Origin: Acidobacteriota bacterium
GTDB lineage: Bacteria; Acidobacteriota; Terriglobia; Bryobacterales; Bryobacteraceae
NCBI GenBank assembly: GCA_025353165.1
Contig: JANXRE010000024.1
Location: 1-64,000 of the forward strand
Direction of reading: 5' to 3'
Length of the DNA: 64,000 nucleotides
Position numbers and translations under genes: made by a program. The notes beneath the pieces were generated by a model that was not told the DNA's origin, searched no databases, and saw only the letters and a list, made by a program, of their open reading frames with translations. Position 1 is the first letter of the stretch. Every line of letters starts with the position of its first letter. Of this stretch, positions 18,935 to 27,661 are shown in pieces.

Positions 18935-18964
18935 AGTATAGCGAGTTTTCGTAGTATTGGTCAA
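18935..18964 (-). promoter_or_regulatory. gltBD promoter
   Basis: On the minus strand TTGACC (18964-18959), an 18-bp spacer and TATACT (18940-18935) form a near-consensus sigma-70 promoter. The gltB ATG lies about 31 nt beyond the -10, leaving a short leader that contains a purine-rich ribosome-binding site. Confidence 0.7.
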
Positions 18965-18990
18965 ACTAAATTTAACGTCTTGCAATATTA
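18952..18990. promoter_or_regulatory. LysR-type dyad between gltB and its regulator
   Basis: TAGTATTG (18952-18959) and CAATATTA (18983-18990) form a 7/8 inverted repeat with a 23-bp centre. It overlaps the -35 of gltB at one arm and the -35 of the LysR gene at the other. This AT-rich arrangement is what a LysR regulator that activates gltBD and represses itself would use. Binding is inferred. Confidence 0.45.
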
Positions 18991-19008
18991 GTAAATTCGA
19001 TATATACT
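18980..19008 (+). promoter_or_regulatory. Promoter of the LysR regulator gene
   Basis: TTGCAA (18980-18985), a 17-bp spacer and TATACT (19003-19008). The TTG start codon begins 7 nt after the -10, so the transcript should be leaderless. Both hexamers and the spacer are close to consensus. Confidence 0.65.
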
Positions 19009-19015
19009 CAGCCCA

Positions 19016-19921
19016 TTGAGCTCGGATAACCTTAAGCTATTCAAAGACATCGCTTTGAGTCGAAGTATCAGCAAGGGGGCGGCCCACAACCAGATCAGCC
19101 AATCGGCAGCCAGTCAACACATTCAGGAGCTGGAACGCCAGCTGGGAGTGGTTCTTCTCGATCGCTCCACCCGTCCGCTGAGCGTTACCGAGCCGGGCCG
19201 GATGTACCTGGATTTCTGCCGCGATGTGCTTCGCCGGCAGGAGGATTTCGACGCCGCGCTGGATGGATTCCGGCGGGGGACCGAGGGGCGCGTGCGGGTG
19301 GCGGCGATTTATTCGGTTCAATTGTCCGAGATGGCGGAACTGGAGGCGGCGTTCTCGCGCCTGTATCCGGAGGGCGAGCTTCGCGTCGAGTATCTCCGGC
19401 CGGAGAAAGTGTACGAAGCGGTCCTGGATGACGGAGCGGACATCGGGCTGGTGAGCTACCCGGAGTCGACCCGCGAAATTACGGTGATCCCGTGGCGGCA
19501 GGAGGAGATGCTGGTGGCGGCCTCGCCGTACCACCCGCTGGCGGCGCGCCGGGCGATCCGGCCGAGCGACCTGGCGGGAGCCGATTTCATTTCCTTTGAC
19601 GAGGACCTGCCGATCCAGCGGGAAATTGACCGGTTTCTGGCGGAGCACGGCGTCGAGGTCCGGCGGGCTTTTCATTTCGACAACCTGCAGATGATCAAGG
19701 AAGCGGTGGAGCAGCGCGCGGGGGTGGCGATTTTGCCGGCGCGGGTGATGTATGCGGAACTGGCGCAGGGGCGGCTGGCGGCGATGCCGTTCGAGGGCGC
19801 GGCTTTGTACCGGCCGCTGGGGATCATCCACCGTCGGCGGAAACGGTTTAACCGGGTAGCGGAGGCGTTTTTGGAGCTATTGCAGGCGGCTCCGTCCGGG
19901 GTTGCGGTTGGTATTGAGTAA
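19016..19921 (+). CDS. LysR-family regulator, GltC-like by position
   Basis: A 301-aa LysR-type regulator. The winged HTH is at residues 1-60: LKLFKDIALSRSISKGAAHNQISQSAASQHIQELE. It is followed by LGVVLLDRSTRPLSVTEPG and a periplasmic-binding-like effector domain from about 90. The N-terminal helix-turn-helix has the usual S-Q-S-A-A-S-Q-H-I core. It is divergent from gltB with a 112-bp gap, the same layout as Bacillus gltC/gltAB, so control of glutamate synthase is the obvious hypothesis. The start is TTG 19016, placed 7 nt after a TATACT box. The effector (for example 2-oxoglutarate or glutamate) cannot be read from sequence. Confidence 0.92.
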   Translation: MSSDNLKLFKDIALSRSISKGAAHNQISQSAASQHIQELERQLGVVLLDRSTRPLSVTEPGRMYLDFCRDVLRRQEDFDAALDGFRRGTEGRVRVAAIYSVQLSEMAELEAAFSRLYPEGELRVEYLRPEKVYEAVLDDGADIGLVSYPESTREITVIPWRQEEMLVAASPYHPLAARRAIRPSDLAGADFISFDEDLPIQREIDRFLAEHGVEVRRAFHFDNLQMIKEAVEQRAGVAILPARVMYAELAQGRLAAMPFEGAALYRPLGIIHRRRKRFNRVAEAFLELLQAAPSGVAVGIE

Positions 19922-20017
19922 GCTGCTGATTTCTTTTGGGTTAACCCCTCCGTGGGTTCGTTTCGTAATTGTGCGCGGTGTCGGCTCAGTGACCGATCCG
20001 TTTTCATAGCCCCCGCC

Positions 20018-20107
20018 GCGTCGGCACTCGTGCCGACGCTTGGCGGGCCGGGCGGAAAATGGTGTCGCGAAGAGTCGCCACACGGCACGCACGGGTGCGT
20101 GCGCCAC
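20018..20107. repeat. Two-hairpin dispersed repeat, copy 1
   Basis: The copy has a perfect stem GCGTCGGCA-CTCG-TGCCGACGC (20018-20039). A spacer follows, then hairpin A (GTGTCGCGAAGAGTCGCCACAC, shown in part, 20062-20083) and hairpin B GCACGCA-CGGG-TGCGTGC (20085-20102) ending GCGCCACG. Hairpins A and B match copies at 41829 and 55539. The copy lies in the 218-bp gap between the 3' ends of the LysR gene and the convergent GAF-ANTAR gene. It could act as a bidirectional terminator or a REP-like element. Confidence 0.65.
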
Positions 20108-20139
20108 GTCGCACTGCAACGTCTAATCGCTGACGGCCC

Positions 20140-20907
20140 TTACGGTCGCGGCTCAGAATTCATGGAAGCTTCGGTTTTCCGGGACAAATTCTCCGCCAGG
20201 ATGATCGCCTCGGCCAACTCCCGCATGGGACGCCGCAGCCGGCGGCTTTCGTTCCGCAGCCGCAAGTACGCCTCTTCCTCGGTCAGGTTGTGCCGCGCCT
20301 GGATCAGTCCCTTGGCCCGCTCCACCAGCTTCCGCGTCTCGAGCTGCCGCTTCAGGTCTTCCTTCTCTGAAACTAACCGCTCATTCTCGTCTTCGAGAAA
20401 TTCCTTGGCAATGGCCGAGCCCATCTGCTCGCCTGTGAAGGTGAGCATCGCGACTTCATCCGCGGTGTACTGGTGCTGGTCGCGATGGTGAACGTTGACG
20501 ACGCCCAGCACCTCGCCCTTGGAGAGCAGCGGGACCGAGGCGAACGCCTGATACGTGTCCTCCACCAGGGCCTTCATCCGTTTGAATCGCGGATCCAAGG
20601 AAGCGTTGCTCGACAACACGACCACGGCCTTATGTTCCGCGACCCAACCCGTGACGCCCTCGCCCATTTTCAGGCGAATCTGTCCGAGGTCGGCGGCGTG
20701 CGGCACCTGGGATGCGCGCAGCACGATCTCGCCCAAATCGCGCTCCAGGAGATAAACCAGGCACGCGTCGCATTGCGTCACCTGGACGGTGAGGCCCACG
20801 ATCTCGCCCAACATCTCGTCCAGGGACAGATCGGACGTGACGATGTTGGAAATGCGGTGCAGGAGCGCAACCTGAGAAGACGGGGGTTCCATCATAACTG
20901 AGGCCAT
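20140..20907 (-). CDS. GAF-ANTAR domain regulator (RNA-binding antiterminator)
   Basis: A 255-aa two-domain protein. A GAF sensor domain spans about 15-165 (LHRISNIVTSDLSLDEML, VQVTQCDACLVYLLE, GEGVTGWVAEHKAVVV, SVPLLSKGEVLGVVNVHH). A short coiled coil (LEDENERLVSEKEDLKRQLE) leads to a C-terminal ANTAR domain with RKLVERAKGLIQARHNLTEEEAYLRLR. ANTAR proteins such as NasR and AmiR bind paired hairpins in leaders and prevent termination, often in nitrogen-assimilation operons, which fits the nearby gltBD. No ANTAR target leader was recognised in the window. A TACCCT box lies 5 nt before the ATG at 20907. Confidence 0.9.
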   Translation of the reverse strand: MASVMMEPPSSQVALLHRISNIVTSDLSLDEMLGEIVGLTVQVTQCDACLVYLLERDLGEIVLRASQVPHAADLGQIRLKMGEGVTGWVAEHKAVVVLSSNASLDPRFKRMKALVEDTYQAFASVPLLSKGEVLGVVNVHHRDQHQYTADEVAMLTFTGEQMGSAIAKEFLEDENERLVSEKEDLKRQLETRKLVERAKGLIQARHNLTEEEAYLRLRNESRRLRRPMRELAEAIILAENLSRKTEASMNSEPRP

Positions 20908-21000
20908 ATTCGAGGGTATGGCATCCAGCCGGGAAGGGCAATCGGAATTTCTTATCGGGATGATTTATGATGTCTGGACCGTTCCGGGGAACGCCTGGAC

Positions 21001-23148
21001 CTACGCCACCCCAAACCTCAACAGCCGCGCCGCCGACCAATCGGACTTCGCTTCCAGCGTCACATTTTCGACTGCCCCGTAAATCGCCCGCGCATCGTCG
21101 GGGGAAATAGCCGTGCCCTTACCGCTCACCGGGCCCGCCAGCACAATGCGGCGCGGAGCAATCGAAGCCGCCACGGCCGGCAGATCCGTGTGATTCAATA
21201 GTCCCGGCACGAAGTTTGCGAAGGGGTGGTCGTACCGCTCCGTGTTTACGATGTCTTCGAAGGAAACAAGGCAGCCGGAGAGGTAGACCGCTTCGATACC
21301 CGGGTCGAGCGCGGCGGCGAATAACGCCGGGACCGTTAGTTTTTCCGACGCCGCAATCCGGATTGGACTTCCCGTCCTTTTGCGCAAAGCGGCCGCGATA
21401 GCCAGAATATCGGTGACGCGCTGACCCACCAGTGGCTTGCCCAGAATCAGCGATCCCCACGCATAATTCTCCTCTTGCGCGTGCCACGCCGCGTACCCCG
21501 GGGCTCCGGGACTGTACTCCGGCCGCAGCGCTCCCACGCCGCGGACATCGGCGGCGCACACCACCGGACTCCCCGGGCCAAGCACCGAGTCGGCATCCGG
21601 CTGGAACCATAGACGCTCGGCCTCTAAAGGATCCAAAACAAGTAACACGGGTTTGTTCCTGGGCGCGTTTTCCGCCGTCAGGATCCACCCCGGAAGCCAT
21701 ACGCCCGGATCGGAGGCAACCTCCAGCGCTTCCACCCGCACCTTCCCCGATTGCGAGCGCGCCACGATCCGGGCCGAGCCCGAGGTGGCGGGACGCGAGG
21801 CCCCGATCAGTACATCCAGCGGCATCCGGGTTCTCTCCACCTTTCTCCGATTCAATACAAACGGAGTGGCGCTCCCGACGGATCGAACCACGCTTCCGGA
21901 TGCTGTTGCCCAAAGCAGGTTTTCCGGCTCGGGATTCACGGAAGGCTCATTGCGGACCGGCGTCCCATCGTTCTTGAGCCAGCGCGTGAACCAGTTATAA
22001 ATCAGAAGCCGGCTGTCCAAGGCAAGCGAATGCGGCAGTGGAGTATCTGCCCACTTCAAATGATCCGGCCGCTTTAACACCGAGTAAGTGGCCTGTAACT
22101 TCTGATACTCCTGCCACGCGTTAGCGACATACTGCGATGAGTAAGTCGCGTAAAAATCGCGATCGCTCGGCCAGATCAGCATCGGTTTCGGCGCAAAGGG
22201 ATAGAAAAGATCCCAACGGTCGAAACCAAGCGGACCGGAGTACACCAAATTCTGCTCCGCGTCGTCGGTTGAGCCAGGCGGCACAAACGGCAGTGCCGCG
22301 AAGTTCTCGATGTTGCCCATGCACGGAGCCGCCGCGGCCAGCCGGTCGTCGGCGGCGGCCAGCAGCATGCTCAGGGTCCCGCCGCCGGAATGGCCAGTCG
22401 CCCCCACGCGCCTGGCATCCACCATGGGCAGCGATGTCAGATAATCCAGACTGCGGATGGCGTCCCACAGTTGAAATCGCGTCGCGGTGTCGCCATACAA
22501 CAGCATCTGTTTGCCGGGAGTTGTATGTTCTGAATCCACGTCCGACAGACGCGATCGGTTGCCCGACGCCCGAAGATACGCGACGCGCTCGCCCTGCCCG
22601 ATGGGATCGAACGCCAGTACGACAAACCCCAGTTGCGCCAGCCCTTGGCAGCAGCGCTGGTAATTCGCAAACGACTTGCCTTCCTCGTAGTGCCCGCTTT
22701 GAAACAGGACTGCTGGAAACGGCCCCCCGCTGCTTTTGGGAATGTATAGATTAGCGGAAACGAACAGCCCCGGCCGGCTCTCGTACAGGATCTTTTCGAC
22801 CTTGTATCCTAAGCGATCGAACGACCCGGTGGTGCGCGCGTTCAGCGGCGTGCGCTCGGGCATCCCGCCGATCAGCTTCCAGAGAGTGGCGCGCGCCCAC
22901 TTCTGCCGCGCCTCTACCGCGGCCGGCGATACCAGCTTCGCAATCTCGGAGTTCCGCTTCTCCACTGCCTGTTTCGCCAGGTGCCGAAGGTAGTCGGGTA
23001 GGCAGCGCGAATACTGGCGGAAATGCGCGCCCGGAAACGGTGCCAGCGCGGCCGCGAACAGCTCTCGTCGGGTAACACCGCTTGCTAACGCGCGCGGCTC
23101 GGAAGAGTTGCTTCTGAGCCACGACCGTGAGGGAGTGCTTCCGAACAC
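21001..23148 (-). CDS. Alpha/beta hydrolase, acetyl-xylan-esterase/dienelactone-hydrolase type, Tat-like signal
   Basis: A 715-aa secreted hydrolase. TRRELFAAALA near residue 26 resembles a twin-arginine signal. The alpha/beta fold spans about 110-370, with AVLFQSGHYEEGK, VVLAFDPIGQGER and the nucleophile Ser254 in TGHSGGG. A second hydrolase-like half without an obvious GxSxG runs from about 430 to the end. Similar proteins are annotated as acetyl xylan esterases or carbohydrate esterases; the true substrate is unknown. The GTG start at 23148 shares one base with the stop of the upstream TonB receptor, so uptake and hydrolysis are probably co-expressed. Confidence 0.8.
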   Translation of the reverse strand: MFGSTPSRSWLRSNSSEPRALASGVTRRELFAAALAPFPGAHFRQYSRCLPDYLRHLAKQAVEKRNSEIAKLVSPAAVEARQKWARATLWKLIGGMPERTPLNARTTGSFDRLGYKVEKILYESRPGLFVSANLYIPKSSGGPFPAVLFQSGHYEEGKSFANYQRCCQGLAQLGFVVLAFDPIGQGERVAYLRASGNRSRLSDVDSEHTTPGKQMLLYGDTATRFQLWDAIRSLDYLTSLPMVDARRVGATGHSGGGTLSMLLAAADDRLAAAAPCMGNIENFAALPFVPPGSTDDAEQNLVYSGPLGFDRWDLFYPFAPKPMLIWPSDRDFYATYSSQYVANAWQEYQKLQATYSVLKRPDHLKWADTPLPHSLALDSRLLIYNWFTRWLKNDGTPVRNEPSVNPEPENLLWATASGSVVRSVGSATPFVLNRRKVERTRMPLDVLIGASRPATSGSARIVARSQSGKVRVEALEVASDPGVWLPGWILTAENAPRNKPVLLVLDPLEAERLWFQPDADSVLGPGSPVVCAADVRGVGALRPEYSPGAPGYAAWHAQEENYAWGSLILGKPLVGQRVTDILAIAAALRKRTGSPIRIAASEKLTVPALFAAALDPGIEAVYLSGCLVSFEDIVNTERYDHPFANFVPGLLNHTDLPAVAASIAPRRIVLAGPVSGKGTAISPDDARAIYGAVENVTLEAKSDWSAARLLRFGVA

Positions 23149-26100
23149 TAGAACATCACCTTCAGCGCCACTTGCAGTATCCGCGGAGGCGCGGCGCTGA
23201 ATATCTGCCCGAACGTCTGGTCCGCTTGCGTGCGATCGAGGCCGGTGTTGCCGTTGCCGGTGTAGAGCTGGAAGTTGACGTTGTTGAACACATTAAATCC
23301 TTCGGCGCGGAACTGCACGCTGAGCCGCTCGCCCACCTTCGTATTCTTGATGAGCGAGATGTTGTTGTTGAACATGCGCGGGCCGCGTAGGATATTCTTC
23401 CCGGTGTTTCCAAACGTTCCGAGCGCATTCGGCCGGAACAACGAGGCGTTGAACCACTGTTGCACCATGTCCCCGTGCGACCGGCTGGAGCTGAGCTGCG
23501 CCTGGCGAGTGTTCGTGCCCGTGAAGTCCGCCCGGTCCTCGAAAACCCCGCTTAACGAATTATCCACGCCGCTGTACACCGTGAATGGAGATCCGCCTTG
23601 CCAGCTCACGATGCTGCTGAGTGCCCACCCGTTGATCGCTTTGTCCGCCAGCCCAGTGACTCCGAGGCGAGGGAACTGGTAGGTGCCGGAGAACTTGAAC
23701 ACGTGCCGCACATCCTCGTCCGACGGTCCGTAGTCGAAATGCCGGTCAAACGGATTGGTGCTCGAATTATAACTGCCGATCGGGGCGAAATCGTTAAGCT
23801 CTTTCGCCCAGGAGTAATTCGACAGTATCGATAGCCCCGCGCTGAAGCGCTTTTCCACGGTAAGCTGAAAGGCGTTGTAATTGGAGTTAATGGCCGAGTC
23901 GACGACATTCACAAAGCCGTAACTCGGGTACAAACGCCGCGCCTGCTCGTTGGCAGCGGTGGATATCGGAGTGCCGTTCGGGTTGTTGCCGGGGGTGTAA
24001 ATGGCGGGATTCGCTTCGAAGAGACCCGACTCCTGATCCGCTGTCCCGTAGAGGTGCGTGCCCTTGTTCCCCACATAGCCTGCGCGCACCAGGACACCTT
24101 TCGCGAATTCACGTTCCAGGGTCAGGTTCCAAAGATAGATCACCGGCAACTGAAAGTTCTGGGCGAAAATCTGCGTAAACGCGAGAGGGCCCTGCGGGAA
24201 TGCCGAGTTCGCGGGAGTGGACTTGCTAATGCCGCCAAAGCTGGAGGGAAAGGGATTGGCCACGCCGGCGCTGCCGTACGGGTCTTGAAAATTCACATCG
24301 GTCAGGGAGATGATGGGCGCGAACGGCGGCACGCCGACCACATCCTGGAAGGCGACGGTATTCGGGATCGCGTAATACAACCCGACGCCGCCGCGGATGC
24401 TGGTCTTGCCGTCGTTGGTCAACCGGTATGCGAAGCCAAGGCGAGGCGCAAAGTTCCCAGGCTTGCTTGCGATGGAGGCAGCCGGACAGCCCGCGTCGTG
24501 ATTGCTTCCGCCAAACAGAAGTCCCAGCGGCGCGTTGGGAAACCTCGTCGATTGCTTTCCAGGCTCAAAGCAGGCGACGCGTCCCTGGCTGTCCTGATAA
24601 GGGAACCAGGGATCCCATCGCAGCCCCATGTTGATCGTGAGCTTGTGTGAGGCGCGCCAGTTATCCTGCACGAACGCGCTCCATTTAATGCCCGTGAAAT
24701 TCAGGTAGAGGCCGCCACCCTGAATGAACTGCGACACCTGCCCCAACGCGAAATCGGCCATGTTATTTCCCGAAAGGTTATTGCTGAACCCGAACACTCC
24801 GTTCTGCTCATAGGTGTTGGCCATCGGCGCGCGGATGCGCAGGGCCTCGCCTCCGAAGTGCAACTCGTGCGCGCCCGCGATGTAAGTTACGTCCTCGCGG
24901 TAAGTCTGATCGCCCCGGTTGAACGCGCCGTAGTGGTTGGTCTGGATCGAAAAACCGCCACTCACGCCGACCGAAAGCTCGCAAGGCTTCGTGGTGGCAA
25001 TGTTCACGCCCGCTTCCGGAAAGCAAAACGGAGCGCCCGACAACGATCCGCCATTCTGCTGATTCCAGCCGAACCAGGAATTGAACAACAGGTGCGGACC
25101 CGCCGTGTAAGTGTGAGTTACAGCCACGTTCTGCACACGTACCTGGTTGCCCGAGCTGTCGGCCTGTAGCAGGTTGGTCTTCGCAAGGAAAGGCTGCTGG
25201 TTGAAATTGGTGAAGAAGTAGCGCACCGAGAGCTGATGCTTTCCGCGGACGTAGTCGCCCTTCACCATGAACTGATCGTCGTGCCAGGTCTGGCTCGGAC
25301 CGAGATACGTGATCTGCTGGCCCGGACCGTTGGGGAGGGGAATCGTCTTCAACAGAAACTGCGATGCTGCATTCATCCGGTTGCCCGGAATCACGTTACC
25401 GGCGAAGGGAACGTTGTTATTGAGCGGGTCGGTCAATTGCACGCCGGGCAAGAGGTCCGAGAAGTCTCCGGTGCGTTCTGCCGAGGTAGGAACAAAGGCG
25501 ATGTTCCCCTGCGGCGCATTCGCGTACCGCGTGCCCTGGTACGTCCCGAAGTAAAACAGGTGGTCTTTCAGGATGGGCCCGCCCACCGCGCCGCCGAACT
25601 GATTCCGCTTGATCTGGTCGTGCTCGGGCGCGAAGAAATTCCGGGCATTCAAGTCGCCGTTGCGCAGGAATTCGAACACATCGCCATGGATATGGTTCGT
25701 TCCCGACTTACTCACCACGTTCACCACGCCGCCCACCGCGTTCCCATACTCGGCGCTCATGTTCGTGCCTTGCACGCTGAATTCCTGAATAGCATCCGGG
25801 TTCGGGAAGGGAAGATTGGCGTTGATGTAAGTATCGTTGTACGCTACGCCGTCCAGTTGGTAATTGATGCTTTCCGAGAATGTCCCGTTGGTCTTGGCGT
25901 ATTGTTCGCCGGGATAGGTTCCGCCCTCGCAGTTCGCGCCGCAGTAGTGCGAGCTGGCGTCCGTCACGCCGGCCGATAGAAACACGAGCTGCTGCACCTG
26001 CCGCCCGTCCAGCGGCAGATCGACGATCTGCCTTTCGGTGACCACTTGGCTCACGGTCGCCGACTCGGTTGTCACCAGCGACGCGTCGCCGGTGACGGCG

Positions 26101-26444
26101 ACCTGCTGCGAGATCGCGCCGACGGTGAGCGTCACCGGCTGCGTGGCCGCCTGGTTCACGGTCAGCTGAATTCCCGATTGCACATACGTAGTAAACCCGC
26201 CCTTCTCCACCGTCAGGCGGTACTTGCCGATGGGCAGGCGAGGGAACAGATACTCACCCGCCGAGCCGGACATCACTGTCCGGGTAAAGCCGGTGTCCAG
26301 GTTGGCGATGGTGACCTGGGCCTCCGGAACGGATGCGCCGGACGTATCCCCGACACTGCCGCTGAGGCTCGCCGTAGTAAATTGCGCGGGCAGCGGCAAG
26401 GAAATAGCTAGCAGCCCGATAACGAACGCTGTGAAACGTAGCAT
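23148..26444 (-). CDS. TonB-dependent receptor, Oar/carboxypeptidase-regulatory type
   Basis: A 1098-aa outer-membrane receptor. A signal peptide (MLRFTAFVIGLLAISLPLPAQ) is followed by a carboxypeptidase-regulatory beta-sandwich at about 22-105 (ASLSGSVGDTSGASVPEAQV). A plug domain comes next (YQLDGVAYNDTY, MSAEYGNAVGGVVNVVSKSGTN) and then a long beta-barrel ending in ALKVMF. The family is greatly expanded in Acidobacteria and moves oligosaccharides or peptides across the outer membrane. I chose the ATG at 26444 because it begins the signal peptide and GAGAGG lies upstream; the frame runs further without support. It is first in a two-gene operon with the hydrolase. Confidence 0.92.
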   Translation of the reverse strand: MLRFTAFVIGLLAISLPLPAQFTTASLSGSVGDTSGASVPEAQVTIANLDTGFTRTVMSGSAGEYLFPRLPIGKYRLTVEKGGFTTYVQSGIQLTVNQAATQPVTLTVGAISQQVAVTGDASLVTTESATVSQVVTERQIVDLPLDGRQVQQLVFLSAGVTDASSHYCGANCEGGTYPGEQYAKTNGTFSESINYQLDGVAYNDTYINANLPFPNPDAIQEFSVQGTNMSAEYGNAVGGVVNVVSKSGTNHIHGDVFEFLRNGDLNARNFFAPEHDQIKRNQFGGAVGGPILKDHLFYFGTYQGTRYANAPQGNIAFVPTSAERTGDFSDLLPGVQLTDPLNNNVPFAGNVIPGNRMNAASQFLLKTIPLPNGPGQQITYLGPSQTWHDDQFMVKGDYVRGKHQLSVRYFFTNFNQQPFLAKTNLLQADSSGNQVRVQNVAVTHTYTAGPHLLFNSWFGWNQQNGGSLSGAPFCFPEAGVNIATTKPCELSVGVSGGFSIQTNHYGAFNRGDQTYREDVTYIAGAHELHFGGEALRIRAPMANTYEQNGVFGFSNNLSGNNMADFALGQVSQFIQGGGLYLNFTGIKWSAFVQDNWRASHKLTINMGLRWDPWFPYQDSQGRVACFEPGKQSTRFPNAPLGLLFGGSNHDAGCPAASIASKPGNFAPRLGFAYRLTNDGKTSIRGGVGLYYAIPNTVAFQDVVGVPPFAPIISLTDVNFQDPYGSAGVANPFPSSFGGISKSTPANSAFPQGPLAFTQIFAQNFQLPVIYLWNLTLEREFAKGVLVRAGYVGNKGTHLYGTADQESGLFEANPAIYTPGNNPNGTPISTAANEQARRLYPSYGFVNVVDSAINSNYNAFQLTVEKRFSAGLSILSNYSWAKELNDFAPIGSYNSSTNPFDRHFDYGPSDEDVRHVFKFSGTYQFPRLGVTGLADKAINGWALSSIVSWQGGSPFTVYSGVDNSLSGVFEDRADFTGTNTRQAQLSSSRSHGDMVQQWFNASLFRPNALGTFGNTGKNILRGPRMFNNNISLIKNTKVGERLSVQFRAEGFNVFNNVNFQLYTGNGNTGLDRTQADQTFGQIFSAAPPRILQVALKVMF

Positions 26445-26490
26445 ACTCTTAGAACCTCTCGTAAGATCATAGCGTTGCCGGAGGGCGCGT

Positions 26491-27661
26491 GTGGGAATCG
26501 AAACGCCAAGGCGTGTTCGGAGGCTGCTGATTCTGTTGCTGTTCGCGGCCACGGTTCCAGGCATCGCTCAGCAAAACTGCTCAACCCTGCCCCTGTCGAA
26601 TTCGAAGAGTGCCACCGAGCAGGTGATGGTGTTTCTCGCGGAATACAATATGGATCGGAGACGGCCTCGCGATTTTGGCCTCCATCCAGGAGAGTCCCCG
26701 GATCGACGCAATCGGAATGGCTTACACATTGGCCTCCGAGCTCGCCGCCTATTACCTTAAGCAACAGCGCGCCAAAGGAGGTTACGGACCTTGTCTTCTG
26801 CCGCGCGCCCGCGTCCGTACAACCTCCCCAGGGATTTTTATCGCTGGCGATCTTGGGAACTCGGTCCGACATGGATAAATTTCTCGGGAGCGGTTCTCTT
26901 CTCTCCGTCGGCGAGTTGCTGAAGCCTTACCAACCGGGAAACACCGGTATCCTCAATTTTCCGCCCGGCAGGGTGCTGACCGCGCCGCCCGCTGTGGATA
27001 CCCAAGCACCGCGACGTGTGACATGGCAGCAAGCGGCGGTGCCAATGTCGATTGCTCCCGTCCTGGCAACAGTATCCGGGATGGTCTTGGACGAGCGCGG
27101 GAATCCGGTAGCGGGCGCGGTGGTATCGCTTACCGCCTCTTCCATTGCGTATACCCAACCGCAAGCGCGAATGACGCTGGCCGACGGAAGTTACCGCTTC
27201 ATGGATACTCCGGGCGAGTACTTCATTTCCGCGCGGCTTGGCGGCGACAGGGACAGTGGAAGCCATAAAGTGACATTGACGCCGGGTTCTCCATCGAACC
27301 TGAATCTGTCCGTTCAGCGGGCCAGTGAGGGGGTCTCGCCCGAGCCACCGGCGATCCGCGAGATTTAGAGAATTTCTACGCCGGCCAAATCCTGGAGAGC
27401 AGGCGCAACAATTTCAGGGGCCGCTGGAACGGCGGGATCGTTTCCCGGCTGGATAGCGGCCGCGTGGACAGAATCCGCTATTTCCCGAACACGTCCACGA
27501 TCAAGGTCGACACCATCGAAGTGTGGTCCCAAACCCGGTTCGACGTGAGAACAGGCAGGAAGATCGGGACGTCTCCCGGAAGGCCGATCCCGCAGACCAT
27601 CAGCATTCTGCAAACGCCGAAAGGCTGGTACATCACCGATATTCGGTTCGTCAGAAACTGA
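26491..27661 (+). pseudogene. Frameshifted secreted protein with carboxypeptidase-regulatory domain
   Basis: One protein seems to be spread over three frames. It starts at GTG 26491 (GGAGG upstream) with a signal peptide MGIETPRRVRRLLILLLFAA...GIAQ and EQVMVFLAEYN. The next frame carries GDGLAILASIQESPRIDAIG and LASELAAYYLKQQRA (about 26655-26780). The third carries VTDLVFCRAPASVQPPQG and a carboxypeptidase-regulatory fold (VSGMVLDERGNPVAGAVVSL, 27076-27250). The last returns to the second frame with ENFYAGQILESRRNNFRGRW and WYITDIRFVRN ending at 27661. Three indels make it a probable pseudogene; sequencing error is the alternative. It overlaps the convergent TonB receptor by 11 nt. Confidence 0.65.

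Noticed and set aside
16936-18954. A 672-codon open frame antisense to gltB, and similar long antisense frames at 15712-16755 and 13032-13949
   Set aside because: They mirror the codon bias of a GC-rich gene on the other strand, lack family motifs, and gltB/gltD are unmistakable.
20018-20107. Possible ANTAR target (paired hairpins) next to the ANTAR gene
   Set aside because: Loops do not show the A1-G4 hexaloop pattern I would expect, and the same repeat occurs at two unrelated convergent junctions.
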